From Blastomyces gilchristii SLH14081 (Eukaryota; Ascomycota; Eurotiomycetes; Onygenales; Ajellomycetaceae): a DNA stretch of 64,000 bases. Shown piece by piece: positions 31,929-43,885 of this stretch. A model generated the notes under the pieces. That model was not told the DNA's origin, searched no databases, and saw nothing but the letters and a program-made list of their open reading frames with translations. The position numbers and the translations under genes are program-made. Numbering within the stretch: position 1 is the first letter of the stretch; each line of letters opens with the position of its first letter. The DNA is taken from the NCBI RefSeq assembly GCF_000003855.2, contig NW_003101679.1, positions 4,363,393 to 4,427,392 of the forward strand, given 5' to 3'.

Positions 31929-33959
31929 ATGTTCCCAGAGAGTGATAATGAGTTGGCCCGTTTGAGAGTCATGAATCTATTGGGAAGTGTTGTCACCGGC
32001 GATGCCTCAGAGCCAATTCCGGCCTTTGGAAGCCCAAGCCCTCTAAACCAGTCCAATGATTCGTCCTCCATAGGAATACAAGACTCAACTACAGTACAAC
32101 AACAACATCAGCGGTGTCCGTTGCCATATATCTCCCACTCCCACTCTCACCCGTCAAAGGCCCAGAACAATCGAATACAGATGGCTTCCATAACCCCCAG
32201 GCCGTCCTCCAGGTTTTCAAAACGTAGCTCGTCGTGCGAATCACTCCGCACAGAACAAGTGCCCATCATGCGATTTTTTTCAAGGCGAACCCCCAATCTG
32301 CAGCTGCCACCCTTTGAATCCTTAGGCATATCAAATTCTTCCAAACCATCCAATCCTCCGCCTTCCTCCCTTCAAAATTCAGAACGTCCCCCATTTACCG
32401 CTGGTGAACCCTCTACCGTCGCCATTCATCCACCCTCGTCCCCCTATACATTATCCGAAACGCCATCGGCGCTTCCTTACAGCCGCTCTATTTCGCTACC
32501 TCTCACACCCCCAGAGGAAACCCTATCTGTCAAATGGAATCCCGAGTCGGATAGCCCTATCTCTGATGTACATTCAAGCCCCAATCGGCATAAGCCATCA
32601 CAATTGGACAGTCTCACGAATGGGGATTCACATTCTCCGAAGGAGAACAATGGTCAAGCTTCAGACTCGGCTTCGCAGGCGGTGACATCGAATGGGGCCA
32701 TACAACCAAGCATGGAGCAAATTCCATTCACTAATGATGACCCGAAGTCATGGCTTAAAAATGGAATTGAACTTGCTGGTATGTCCCACGCATTCCCATA
32801 AAAAAACCTTTTTTCTATTGTGTTCCCTGGCTGTCTGGATCTTATTACTGACTTAGAGCAATTTGCAGTGTCTTCACTTAAAATTTCGAAAACGCCAGGC
32901 CAAGCTGTACAGATGGTGTCGCAAACGCTGCCATGCCCGCCTATCGACCAAACCCCAAGCTCCCTCCCAGTTTCCGCGTTTAGTAACATCGTCGAGGAAA
33001 TCCAACGTCGACTCCAAGCTGACCAGTCTCCTTATATTAATATCATTCATGCAGTGCCCCCAAAATTCAGCCTAAATAATTTGCCAACGTCTCCGCCTAG
33101 TACTCCAAACCGAATGTCTCCGGACGATGACTACTTCAATTTGACCGTGTTTTCTAGTGGGGCTCCGGTTCCTGCATATGCATCTCATCGTGACTCCATA
33201 TCAGATGATTCACCTGGATCCACACATACTCACACGGCTATTGTCCCTCCATATAGTGTGCACATCTCCATAGTTGAACGTTATCTTCCTCCACCCTCGT
33301 CTCAAGAATACCGAAATCTGTTCTCAGCCACTGGTCCCTCCGTTCTAGTCGATCGTCTGCGTGAACTATCCCCTCAAGGAGGCAACCTAGTGTTGATCTA
33401 TCCAACCAAGCAAGGCGCCCGCACATTCAAAAATGAATATCTGGGCCCAATTCTTGACCCCCTCCTTCGCCAAATGGTTGTAGTCAACGAGTTGTCTGCA
33501 GATATCAGCAAAGCCCTAGGCTCTATGCCCGCGATAGCCGAAATGGACGATTTCGAAGCAATGCAGAACAACATCCTGCGGCTTTGCGAGAACTTAAGAC
33601 AACGCGAGTCGTCATTGGCTGGCCCAGCACCGACTCGCAGCTCCCGTTTCACCCTGGTTTACGGCGGCAAGGGCGAAATCTGCATGGATCGCAAATCGTG
33701 GATCGAATGGTATATTCAACAGGAAACACCAAGGGCACGGGACATTCTAAATGGTTATTGGCGGGTCGGTTACCAGCTCCCAACCAGCCTTACGGCTTCG
33801 TCACAGGGAACTCGCCAGCAGGGGAATCGGGAAATATCAGGCCCGTCACTTCTGCAGGTGCTTTTCCAGGGGCTCCGGAATAGGGCGAGTATCGACATGT
33901 CGGCTGATCTCGGGAAAAGCATGGAGGTTGGCGTTTTTGTTATTCGCAGATCGCAGTAG
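31929..33959 (+). CDS. Conserved-looking hypothetical protein, about 646 aa
   Basis: Not recognised. Two exons, 31929-32778 and 32869-33959, with intron 32779-32868 (GTATGT donor, CTGAC branch, TTTGCAG acceptor) joining GIELA-type sequence to VSSLKISKTPG. The first 285 residues are Ser/Pro-rich and disordered. The second half looks globular: a stretch PPYSVHISIVERYLPPPSSQ, then a short alternating beta/alpha block with a glycine turn (LSPQGGNLVLIYPTKQGART), then helical sequence and a basic Trp-containing segment (MDRKSWIEWYI). The block is vaguely Rossmann- or methyltransferase-like, but I see no SAM motif I would trust. It is preceded by nearly 10 kb without genes and by several tandem repeats, suggesting a long leader or complex promoter. 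Confidence 0.7.
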
Positions 33960-34032
33960 CTGCTACTAACTGGAGCAGCGAGATAGGAAAAATGGCGAAA
34001 CCGTTGACGTTGAAATTTAATGGGACTACCCG

Positions 34033-34093
<61 letters not shown>

Positions 34094-35502
34094 TTCCTTT
34101 CCCTTTTTGCAAAAAAACAAAATGAAGAAAGGGCGGGAAATATATGGGAAAAATGGAAAAATAACACTATTATTATTTATCTTAAGGGAAATTTTGCAAT
34201 GGCTAGTGCAGCGAAAAACAAAATTTCCCTTGGCTTGAACAGCAGGTATTCATTTGGCGCGTTCCCTTCCTGTTTTTGAATGTTTGGTTTTTTTTGCTCC
34301 CCAGTTTTGGTTTGAGTATATTGAAAGCATTGGAAACCTTACTTTATTTTTATTTAATTTTTTTTTTTCTTCCTCTTTCCTTCTCCATTATTTATACATA
34401 TCTAATGTTATTTTTTTTTATTTTTTTTATTTTTTTTTAGTTTCCTGTCAACTCTTTTTTTCTTTTTCCATCTTTTTAACTTTTCCCCTACTTTTTCACT
34501 TAGAGAGAGAGAGGATTGGAATAGAGATGAGATGAATATAAGAGAGAGAAATTTAGCATTTATTACTATTATTTTATTCTACTGTATCATAATCATTAAC
34601 TAACTATATAATAATACTTAGTCACTGTTAGCAATCTGTTATATATATATATATTCAAAGAGGTTGTAGTGTATATAGCCTGTGAGGCTTTATTTATACA
34701 TAGATGTAATTTCATGTGTAGCAACACAGCACACACACTAAGTGAATTCTCAAGAGGCAGAAGAAACAGAGTTAACTTCGCCCAATCCTAGCAACCGTGA
34801 GAGGAGTAATGGATTGCCTAGATAGGACTTTTTCGCAAATGGACTGTGTTAATTGATATTAAACTTATTTTATTTTATTTTCATTTTTCTTCCGTTACAG
34901 GGTACAGGGTGGGTGGGGTAGGGTAATGCGACTTACTAGGCTACGGTATATATAGGGATTGAATTGAGGCACGAGTATATATCATAGATACCAGAAAAAC
35001 CAACAGGAAGAAGAAGAAGAAGAAAGAGGTTAAAATAGTTAATATAGAAAAAGTGGCTGCCGACACGAGGAAAACTCAATTGCGCCTTACGGATAGAAAT
35101 AGAAAGAAAAATAAAATTATATCCCCCGCTTTAAGCCCCATTGGGGGGGAAAACATTGGTTGGATACATATAAAATAAACGCAAACCCAACCCAACCCTA
35201 TCCAGTTTAATAACGCCAACTTCCTTGGAACGCGAGCGCGAGCGCGAGCTACAGACAGAAAAGAAGAGCAAGAAGTTCCTAGGACCAAGGGCAAAAAAAA
35301 AAAAAAAAACGCCTCAATAGTGAGACGGACAGACGGACAGATTTATAGTTACGCGTAATCGGGCTCCCCCGCCGCTGGCGCTTGCAAACACAAAGAAGAA
35401 CAAGGCCAGGACATAGAACATAGAATACCAATATCAAATAACCGTCCCCCATGTCCAAAGCGTTAGGACCAGGTGGGGTGGGGGGTGGTTTATTGTGATT
35501 TG
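33960..35502. other. 1.5-kb intergenic region rich in microsatellites
   Basis: 3' region of the hypothetical gene and of the convergent Sds3-like gene. Contains a TTA trinucleotide array, T-rich tracts (about 34340-34440), an AT run at 34641-34654, a GAAGAA run at about 35007-35020 and a 17-nt poly-A at 35293-35309. No gene supported. Confidence 0.45.
34035..34093 (+). repeat. TTA/ATT trinucleotide microsatellite
   Basis: About 59 bp of uninterrupted TTA repeats, some 75 bp after the stop codon at 33959, so probably in the 3' UTR. Poly-Ile, poly-Leu and poly-Asn frames across it are artefacts. Confidence 0.95.
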
Positions 35503-37148
35503 TCACGATTCCTTGCGCGGATACAGTCGAACCAAATGCACGTCCATCTGCGCGGGGAAATCCGGATGCAGCGACCCAAAGCGCTCCGAACTCTCCAGGA
35601 AGATCCCATCCACCATCTCCTCGTGTGCATGCTCGTGTTCGTGCGTCGCGTCCACGAGCTCGCTGACAAGGCGCATGTCGATCCAGCCGCGCGGTTTGCT
35701 AGCGAGCCGTTCGATGCGCGCGAGATCGTCCTCGATCTCGTCCGGCATGAGCGGCGGCGGTGGCGGCGCTGAGCCGGACCCGTTTGGTCGTGCGTGGTAG
35801 TTTCCGAGGATGAAATAGGGTAGGTTGGGCCGGGTGGCGGTCTTGTCTGCCAGATCGCCGAGGAGGGTTAGCCCCGATGTGCCTGTGTTCCGTGTCGAGC
35901 GTGTGGCATGGTAGCCTTGGCTGGCTGTTCGTTCCATCTCGAGCGCGGCGCTGGCGTCCTCCTGCCCGCTGCCTCCGTCAGCGCCGGAGCCTGCTAGGTC
36001 GTCGCCGTCGGCGGCGTTCTGTCCGTTTGTGGCTGGGGTTGATGCTTGTTTTGCTTTTTTGGAGGCAGCGAGGAAGTGGAGGGCGGCGACGTGCGCGCTG
36101 TTGCTGTGCATTGCCAGCTCTTTTTCGGTAAAGAGGGACGATATGTGATAGCTTGCGGCGTTTTGATGCTGTGTCAGTCGCGATTTTGTTCGGTCTGCCG
36201 GCGTTGACATGCCACCGTCGCGCGCGGGAGAACCGAAGTCATCCTCCAGTGGGCCTTTTCGTTTCCGCTTATTGGTTGTTTCCGAGCCAATTCCATTTCC
36301 CATGTCATCCATATCAACCCTATGGCGCGTGTGGCGGGTTTTTCGGTTGCTCTGCAGCCCCCCAGGACTTGAAGGGTTTGCAATAGAAAATTGATTTGGA
36401 TGCAAGAGGAGAGCGTTGGTGTCAGCAAGGTCGAGTTGTTCCTTTTCTTTCATTAGTCGGTTTTTCTTTTGTGAAATTGACATAACCAATCGTTCCCTGA
36501 TTGTCTCCCCTAGTTTGGCGCATTCCTGGTGTGCGAACTGGATTTTGAAGTCATGTTCCCGCTTAATTCGTGAAAATTGGTCGCGATGACGATTCTACGA
36601 AATGATGGTTAGATCGAGTCTTCATGTGGAAGAAAAGCATAGAATTGTGAGGAAATAGGAGTGAGTGGGGCACATGCGCCTACCATGAGTACGGCGAGTT
36701 CTAAATCCCGCTGCTCTTTCGTTTGATTCATTTCCTGAACAAAGTTGGCATACCATTTGCCCGAAGGAATCGTGTCAGGCACGAGATGCCCAGCCGCGGA
36801 GAGCTGTTCAATGAGCTTCGAAATTGTTTCTGGTGAGTCGCTCAGAGGTTCCGTGTCATATAGCTGGGAGCTGGAAATAAGGGTCATTTCATTTTGCAAA
36901 TCGTGAACTTGTTTGCGGAAATGGTAATCGCGTTCGTTGCTGAATGTTTCGGTGAGGTCATGGACCCTATCTTGTAGGGCACTCCGTCTTTTATCGCGCT
37001 TCGAGACAGGTTGAGGGTTGGAGGTGGGAGATCTCGAACGGTTTCGAGCGTTGGAGGTCATCATGTGCGACTGGGTTGCGCCCATCCCGTGAAACGGGCC
37101 GGCTGCGGTGTTTGGGGAAACTGGAGGCGGGGAATAAGCCATCGGCAT
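35503..37148 (-). CDS. SDS3: Sds3-like subunit of the Rpd3/Sin3 histone deacetylase complex
   Basis: Predicted 518 residues in two exons, 37148-36684 and 36594-35503, with intron 36595-36683 joining LAVLM to NRHRDQFSRIKREH. The Sds3 signature is at about 50-175: RRSALQDRVHDLTETFSNERDYHFRKQ..., then ISKLIEQLSA, KEQRDLELAVLM and the helical HDFKIQFAHQECAKLGETIRERL. In yeast Sds3 is needed for integrity of the Rpd3L deacetylase complex, so nuclear transcriptional repression is the expected role. The rest is basic and low complexity (KRKRKGP), with Gly/Asp/Ala-rich stretches and a proline run (PPPPPLMPDE). A C-terminal block (RGWIDMRLVSELVDAT...LHPDFPAQMDVHLVR) looks conserved. ATG 37142 is an alternative start. 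Confidence 0.75.
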
Positions 37149-39401
37149 GGTATGGCTCTGAATCCGAAGATTTATTTTACTTTAGTAGACTATGAGGCTC
37201 CGTTGGAGACGGTATAGGAGACAGTTTGAAGTGGTAATCGATATCGAGGTCACGGCGAGGATACTTAAATGGGATTTTTTTGGGAGTGATAACGAAGGAC
37301 CACGCCAAGGCGAGATTCCAGCTGTACCGCAAGGCAATGGAGAATAGTGGTCGGCCAGAAAGTGAAAGCACACAGCTATTCGGATATGACTATCGAATAC
37401 TGCAGGCACGGAATATCAAAGTAGAATCAAAAGCACCATAATACCGGGGTCAAAGGTAGGGACACTTTTCGACCGTGCTTGGCGATAGGATGTAGCGCAT
37501 GGATCGATGGGAGTTTGACGGTGTGCCGTAGGAAGACCAAATAATCATAGAATATAAAAAAATCTATTGATGCAAAACTGTTAGGAGGTATATGCATGAA
37601 ATGGAATAGGAAAAAGTAGTGACAAGGAAAAGAAGATATTGGGCGGATGAGGCAAGACAGGAAATCAATTTCTGGTGGAAGTTTATTTACAAGACAAACA
37701 AAACAAACCTGTGACAGTGGCAGAACCTCGGAGCCCTGGAGACCGCTTTTGCTGCGACAAGCCTCCAGTATGAGCCGTATGATACCAGGGAAGAATTGAA
37801 GGCGAGTGCAGCTGTGAGGGAGATGTAGGGGTCTTGTCGAGATACCACTGATACTGGATATGCTCGTGGGGCAGAGGTTGTTATGTTTCAACGGAGGCGG
37901 CAGCTTTGCGTATGTCTTTACGGAGGAGGTCTAGGAAGAGGTGAGATCGGATCAACGCTGGCGCTCTTCCAAGGGGTATAGAAATGATGTAGCGATTGTT
38001 AGCTAATTCGCTAATAGATATTAGATATTGAATGAAGGTTTATGGATTGCTGAGGCCTGTGGACGGAGACGGCAATTGGAGTGAGTAGCCCAAACAGAGC
38101 TGCGTTCGAGCGCCAAGCGATTCTGAGGACAGGTTTTCGGGGTCGAGGCCGGAGGGAAGCGAGGATAGAAGCAAAGTAATATTGGAAAGGAGTAGAGATC
38201 GGATACAGCAGGGATGTGTCCAAATCTAAGAGTGGTGGGATTGTTCAGGTCCAACGCATGTTGTGGCTGCTGCCCGCTGCCATACACGGAGTAGATGACC
38301 TCAGACGAACGGACAGGGAATTATATCACGTGATTATATGCCTGGCGATGCTCCCGAGGTCTTTTAGCTATAAGCGGTCTAGCGCCAAATACGCCATTAG
38401 TCAGCCGCATCCGGAGCTCGGATTTCGGCCGATCCGCGAGATATGAGACCACAGAGACATCGAAACATCAAAGCAACGCAACGCACAATGAGAGCGGAAT
38501 AACACTCTAGGCTCGCAGGTTGTACTGCAACTCCTCCGATCTCTCCGGCGTTAATTCTAAAATCTGCTGAAAACGACACAACTGCTTGGTGCAGGTTGAT
38601 AACCAACAGTTGAGAGCAAGGTTCACTGGCAGTACGTTTCTCGGCCTACTGCCTACTTTGTTGCTGTATCTCCAGAGCTCTATGCAAAGGCCTTCAAGAA
38701 GTTGCCAATAATAACCCATTGTGTGTGTAAGATGAGGGGCAATTAATTGCAAATCATCTATAGATGACGTGAAGTGTTCAATCTTCAACGACTCAGCGTG
38801 CACCAGACTGGTGATATGTATCCGACGAATGCATGATTTGCAATCGCATTCTTCATTCTCCCATTGCACCATTCAGGCGTTATCTTATACCATAGCAGGG
38901 TATTTACGAATAAAGAAACAGGTCTCCAAAGGTATGACGCTCCCCTGACTAACCGAAGATATCGGCCTTTTCCCCGCAGCACTTTTTGGGGGATTGCAGA
39001 GTAGCGACGTGATGGCTAGTTAGCGGTGCATGGCTTAGTAATGTTCCGGGAGGGAGGGGGTTGACGAGACCAATCCGTGAACACCTGAACAGATCTCCAT
39101 CTACCGTCCATAAGAAACACTATTTTTGATTTCAAACCCAGGCCCATGATATACGAGCCGGGATGTGGATTTCGATAGCTCCCTCACGTGCCTCCTAGCA
39201 TGTGGACCACTCAATATAAATACTTCGTCCTCCCATATCAAGGGAACAGGAATTTATATCGAAATCATCAAATCCTTCCGTCTATAGTTTCACTACCATA
39301 GCACTTGCCAACTGGAATAATCTCCAAACTACTATAACCTACCATCAATTGTGTATCTTACATCCTCCTGTCTCTCGATATTAATTCCTGTTTGTCAGAA
39401 A
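37149..39401. other. 2.25-kb intergenic region
   Basis: Divergent region between the Sds3-like and AsaB-like genes. A 154-codon minus-strand frame at 37427-37891 lacks any family signal and is not called. It contains one ATCACGTGAT palindrome at 38325. CACGTG at about 39185 and a TATAAATA at about 39215-39222 lie upstream of the plus-strand gene and could be its core promoter. Confidence 0.4.
38325..38334. promoter_or_regulatory. ATCACGTGAT palindrome (bHLH/Cbf1-type site)
   Basis: Second exact copy of the 10-bp palindrome, in non-coding DNA about 1.2 kb upstream of the Sds3-like start and 1.1 kb upstream of the AsaB-like start. Confidence 0.45.
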
Positions 39402-40280
39402 ATGTCGTCGACAACAACAACTACTACCAGCCCTTCTTCAACCCACCTTTCTGGCTCCAACCAGGATGCTACCTACATCCCCCGCGGACCAGTGGAAGCT
39501 CAGATATACTATTTCAAGCCTCCTAGTGACGGAGCTCGTCCCTATCAATATGTCGAGCCTCCTCCAGGGGAACAAAACCGCAACTACAGTGACACGCCGC
39601 ACTCAGTTACCATAACTGACATTCGAAACAACGAATCTCAATTCACTCTGGACCGCGACGCCTTCCAGACTATTGAAAACGTCCCCTCCGCAGCAGAGCC
39701 CTCTTTCACCGACGAAGAGAACATAAAGTCAGTCTACTACCCCGAAGTCGAGAAGCTGATTTTCGACAAGGTCCCAGGCGCAAAGCGCGTTTTTACCTTT
39801 GACCACACAATCCGCCGCTCCCACGCGGGTGCCAGCCGTGGGCCAGTTTTGCTAGCACACGTAGACCAAACTCCCGCTTCGACAGCATCGCGCGTTAGGC
39901 ACCACCTCCCAGACGAGGCCGAGCAGCTGCTCAAGGGCCGCTATCGGATCATCAATGTATGGCGCCCATTGAATGGCCCCGTGCAAGCATCTCCTCTCGC
40001 CTTTGCAGCGGCAACATCAGTGCGCGACGAGGATGTTGTGCCTGTTGAATTCCGGTATCCGCACCGCAATGGTGAAACTGCTGCCGTTCGGTATAACGAG
40101 GGCCAGAAATGGTATTATTGGTCGGGCATGACCAATGATGAGAGGCTGCTGCTGAAATGCGCGGATTCAGCCGATGTTGCGGGGAAGCGGGTGCCACATA
40201 CTGCCTTTGTTGATTCTAGGACACCGGCTGGCGCGCCTGGGAGGGAAAGCATTGAAGTGAGGACTTTGGTGTTTGGATAG
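39402..40280 (+). CDS. AsaB/CmcJ-family protein (2-oxoglutarate oxygenase-like fold, natural-product associated)
   Basis: Predicted 292 residues, single exon, ATG at 39402. The pattern is typical of the fungal family annotated as CmcJ-like methyltransferase or GA4-desaturase-like. An N-terminal block reads AQIYYFKPPSDGARPYQYVEPPPG and is followed by HSVTITDIRNNESQFTLDRDAF. Then come YYPEVEKLIFDKVPGAKRVFTFDHTIRRS, a DQTPASTASRVRHHLP segment, RIINVWRPLNGPVQASPLAF and VPVEFRYPHRNGETAAVRYNEGQKWYYWSGM. Members include AsaB of aspergillic acid biosynthesis; most others are of unknown substrate. No signal peptide, so probably cytosolic. No other biosynthetic genes lie beside it, so a cluster role is not supported here. 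A TATA-like box lies about 180 bp upstream. Confidence 0.8.
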   Translation: MSSTTTTTTSPSSTHLSGSNQDATYIPRGPVEAQIYYFKPPSDGARPYQYVEPPPGEQNRNYSDTPHSVTITDIRNNESQFTLDRDAFQTIENVPSAAEPSFTDEENIKSVYYPEVEKLIFDKVPGAKRVFTFDHTIRRSHAGASRGPVLLAHVDQTPASTASRVRHHLPDEAEQLLKGRYRIINVWRPLNGPVQASPLAFAAATSVRDEDVVPVEFRYPHRNGETAAVRYNEGQKWYYWSGMTNDERLLLKCADSADVAGKRVPHTAFVDSRTPAGAPGRESIEVRTLVFG

Positions 40281-40871
40281 AATAAAAGGTGGGGGGAGGG
40301 GGAAGCAGAGTGAATTTATGATTTGATTTTATTGATTATGGAACGAAACTACGCTGGATATTTAGCTCTGTTGACTGGGTTTTATTATTATTATTGTTGT
40401 TTTAGTCATTACGCGCAAATGAGGCGCAAAACGAGTGTTTTACATCTCCGTACAATAATAATACATAACATTATGTTAATCATCGATTCTAGTCACTTTT
40501 TGTCTTCTTCCAGAGTCTCCTCATCTGGAGTTGCTAAACAAAAAAAATAAAAAATAAAAAAATAAAAATAAAAATAAACTCTTCGAGGGGAACCAAAGAC
40601 ATAGACCAGACAGATATGTTTTATGTATTATATAAAGAAAACCTTTTGTTATCTGGTCGGGAGAAGAAACCATTTTGAAAAGGACAATTGATGCCCGCAT
40701 AGATGCAACTGGAAAGGAGAAAGAGAAAAGAAAAACAAGAAACCTATTTAACCATATGTATGTATAACAAAGAAAATATCCGATAAATAGTGAAGGAGCA
40801 AATGAGAGAGAGGAATAAAGATGGCAAATGACTTAGATAATGGGCGGGTTAGCTCTTTACTCTATCTATAA
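40281..40871. other. Convergent 3' intergenic region
   Basis: AT-rich spacer with ATT runs (about 40382-40400) and an A-rich AAAATAAAA repeat (about 40540-40576). Contains the 3' ends of the AsaB-like and CFEM genes. No gene seen. Confidence 0.45.
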
Positions 40872-43504
40872 CTACTGCAAAACGCACATAGCAATGGTGA
40901 CGGCAGAAAGGATCCACAGGGTAGAGGGAATGGACAAGGAGAAAGCATCTCCAGTTCCGGTGTAAGGATTGAGAGTTTCACTGCCGGTTGGCGAGACCGG
41001 AAGAGTGGCGAGGGTTGAAGGCTGGTTGGCTGTCGGGTATGAGGATGGGCCGTATGTCGGAACCTCTGCAGGGAGTGCCGTGGTGCCTGGAACAAGCCCG
41101 ACATTGACACCAGTGGTTGCACCAGATACAGTTTCCGTGACGAATTGTACCTGTGGGACAGTGACTATGGTGGTGCGGGTGGTAGGCTCCGATCCGGAGA
41201 CTGTTATCACTTGAGAGACGGTAATTGTGGTGCATGGGGGCTGGGGTGGAGGGGTAACGATAGCTGGGCCGCCGGTTTGAGCTGCGGGGGGTGTTGGAGC
41301 AGGTGGTGGGGTTAGAGTAATTGTTGACGGGATCGCGGTGATGATCCCAGGGTTTTTCGGGACGTCTGCAGCGCAGATGCCAGTGAAATAGGAGAGAGCG
41401 GATTGGATTTCATCGTCAGAAGCACCCCAGGACTGGATACATGCGATTACCGCGGATGTGAATTCGGAGGAAGGACAGAAACAGCTAATATCACTGTTCG
41501 AGCTACACTTTGGAACCAAGTTGAGCCAGGTGTTTAGACACTGTGGGACGACTTTGGGGCATGGAGCTTCGATGGGAATAGCTGGTGGCAGAGCAGGAGT
41601 TGAAGGGCTAGGTGAATCTGTAACTGGGGCTGCTGACGAAGGGCGAGGTGTTACTGCTCCTGATGGAGCTGAGTATGTGATCGGAGGTGGCGGCTGTGAA
41701 CCAGCTGGATAGGAAGTATCGGGTTGGCCCAGGTGTGTAGGAACTGGACATCCCGGACACACGGTACCGGTGGTGGTCACTGTAATAGTAGAAACTGTAT
41801 TAGAAGTAATTGTTATTTCGGCGGTACCAGAGGTGATGGTTTCTGTGACTGGGCAAGTAGTAATGGTGGTATATGTACTAGAAGTATTGCATTGGTTAGC
41901 ATCCCTGGTTCTAAATTTCCAGAGTATGAATACAGTGAAGCCAAGGCTATACTAACATTTCCGTGATAGCCGAGTCTGACGGAGGGGTTTGCGTGACTGC
42001 TGACCCATTGGAAGCAGGTGGTGTTGCCGTTGATTCGCCGATAGGAGGACTAGTTGAATCTGCAGGGCTCGTAGGAGTTGGATATGCTGGGGTTAAGCTA
42101 GTAGGGAATGAGCCTGTAATGACTGGATCGGGCGAAGTTGGCGTGATAGTTATTGGGAGTGTGGTTGAGATAGCGATTGTTGTAGTGATAACTTCAGTAG
42201 AATCGGTAGGACATGAACTGACTTCTGGAGCACAGCTAGTAACAACAAGCATGGATGTGGTAAAAAATGTTGAGGTGGAGTAAGATACAACCTCTGTTGG
42301 AGTTGGGGTTGTTCCCGGAGGAGTGACGACAGGAGGAGCAGTTCCAGGCGAATTCGCTTCTGAGGGAGTGCTTCTCGAAGGTGAGACTTCTGAAGGGCTC
42401 GTCCCCGGAGGTGTCGTTTCTGAAGGAGTTCCCGGAGTACTTCCCGGAGGATATGATTCTGACGGGTTCCCTGGAGTAACTCCCGGAGAGTATGTTTCAG
42501 ATTGACTTGCCGGAGGAGTGCCCGAGGGATATGGCTCTGAGGGTTTTCCCGGGGTAGCTCCTGGAGGGTATGTTTCAGATGGCGTTCCCGGAGTCGTTCC
42601 CGGAGGATACGTTTCTGAAGGCGTTTGTGGCGGAGTTCCCGTAGGATACGATTCGGAAGGTATAGTTACAATATTTGATTCCGAAAGCTGGGAAGTCGGG
42701 GTCAAAGACATAGGATATGACTGGCTTTCCGACTCAGAGGCTGGCGGGGAACTAACTGGGTACGACGAAATTTCGTCTGTGGGAGTCACTACGGGCTTGC
42801 TGGGGATTTCCGGGGGTCCGCAGTCGAAGGTGATTTTGTGAATTGCGAAACCACAATCATCCAGCTCGCTGTACTTAGGGAGGCTGAATTTGACCGACAC
42901 TGCGCCTCCGCATTGTGTGTTCGGCACCTCAGAGCCACCCTTTGAACAGAGGGTGGTATGTTTGCAGGTCGAGCCATCCGGCATGGTATACACGAAGCCG
43001 ATGTCTGTGTCCTCATCGACTGTGATCTGGAACGAAGTGATTGAGAAACCGTTGGACTTCCGGTGGGAGATTTCCGGGCTGCCATCTGTGAGGCCCCTTA
43101 ACAGTTTGCCTTCAATGCATTTGCTCTATAAATTGGTGTTAGAAGTAGGCTCAATATCGTCAACGTTGGCATGTTAGGAGTGGGAATGGTACCTGGAAGT
43201 TACTCTGAGGTGGCTTTCGCTCACCGCACGTGAATCCCGAGAAGTCAAAGTCACCGAATGAAGAGAAAGATCCAAGTCCAAGGCCCGTCCAGTCGAATCC
43301 GGACTTCTGGTTGTCTGAGCATTTGTTGTCACAGTTCGATGGGCTCGGGAAGTATTTATTTGTGCCCCAAAATAACTATGCATAGTTGTTAGCTGCTGAT
43401 ATAGGGAATGATTTAGTAGGTTAAAGGTAAATAAAGCCTACCGTTCCACTTGCTTGCTGAACTACCGCCGCAACAATCACCACTACACTCAGTGCAGTTC
43501 TCAT
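40872..43504 (-). CDS. CFEM-domain GPI-anchored cell-wall protein, 806 aa
   Basis: Four exons: 43504-43442, 43375-43193, 43125-41957 and 41877-40872 (introns 43376-43441, 43126-43192, 41878-41956). Exon 1 encodes a signal peptide (MRTALSVVVIVAAVVQQASG). A Cys-rich N-terminal domain follows (WGTNKYFPSPSNCDNKCSD... to KITFDCGPP, about 22-180), of a type seen in fungal wall proteins. A long Pro/Ser/Thr/Gly stretch of imperfect SETYPPGTTPGTP-type repeats (about 220-330) is likely O-glycosylated stalk. The CFEM domain (about 577-640) reads APCPKVVPQC...PKC..NSDISCFC...VIAC...TGIC. It keeps the Asp before CxC, implicated in haem binding in Candida homologues. It shows seven, not eight, cysteines. 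A C-terminal hydrophobic tail (STLWILSAVTIAMCVLQ) is a GPI signal. Confidence 0.85.
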
Positions 43505-43845
43505 GATGAAAGCGGTACCTTAAACCAAAAGAAAATGGAGTTTAATGCGATATTAAAAGAGAAAAGGCAAATGAAAACTATATATATCGTGACTAGCAGC
43601 GATTTTTTGAAGCGAAAGAGTCGAGGCCAGCGAGTGACAGGTCAATATAACAAAAGTATGACAGGTATCAACGAGATGCAGAAGCACATGAACGAGTGGT
43701 GCCAATGCTCCAAAGACAACCACCAAGCAAAGAGGGAAAAAAACTGTCAAAAGAAGAAGTGAATGTGGTAAAACAAAAAGAAAACAGGTCAGAGTTGAAA
43801 GGGCATTGCAAGTATTAATAAATACATGATCTTTCTCCTGTTTCG

Positions 43846-43885
<40 letters not shown>

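Noticed and set aside
33992..34279. Poly-Ile, poly-Leu and poly-Asn frames
   Set aside because: All are translations of the TTA microsatellite.
37427..37891. 154-codon minus-strand frame
   Set aside because: No recognisable domain; composition resembles AT-rich intergenic DNA.
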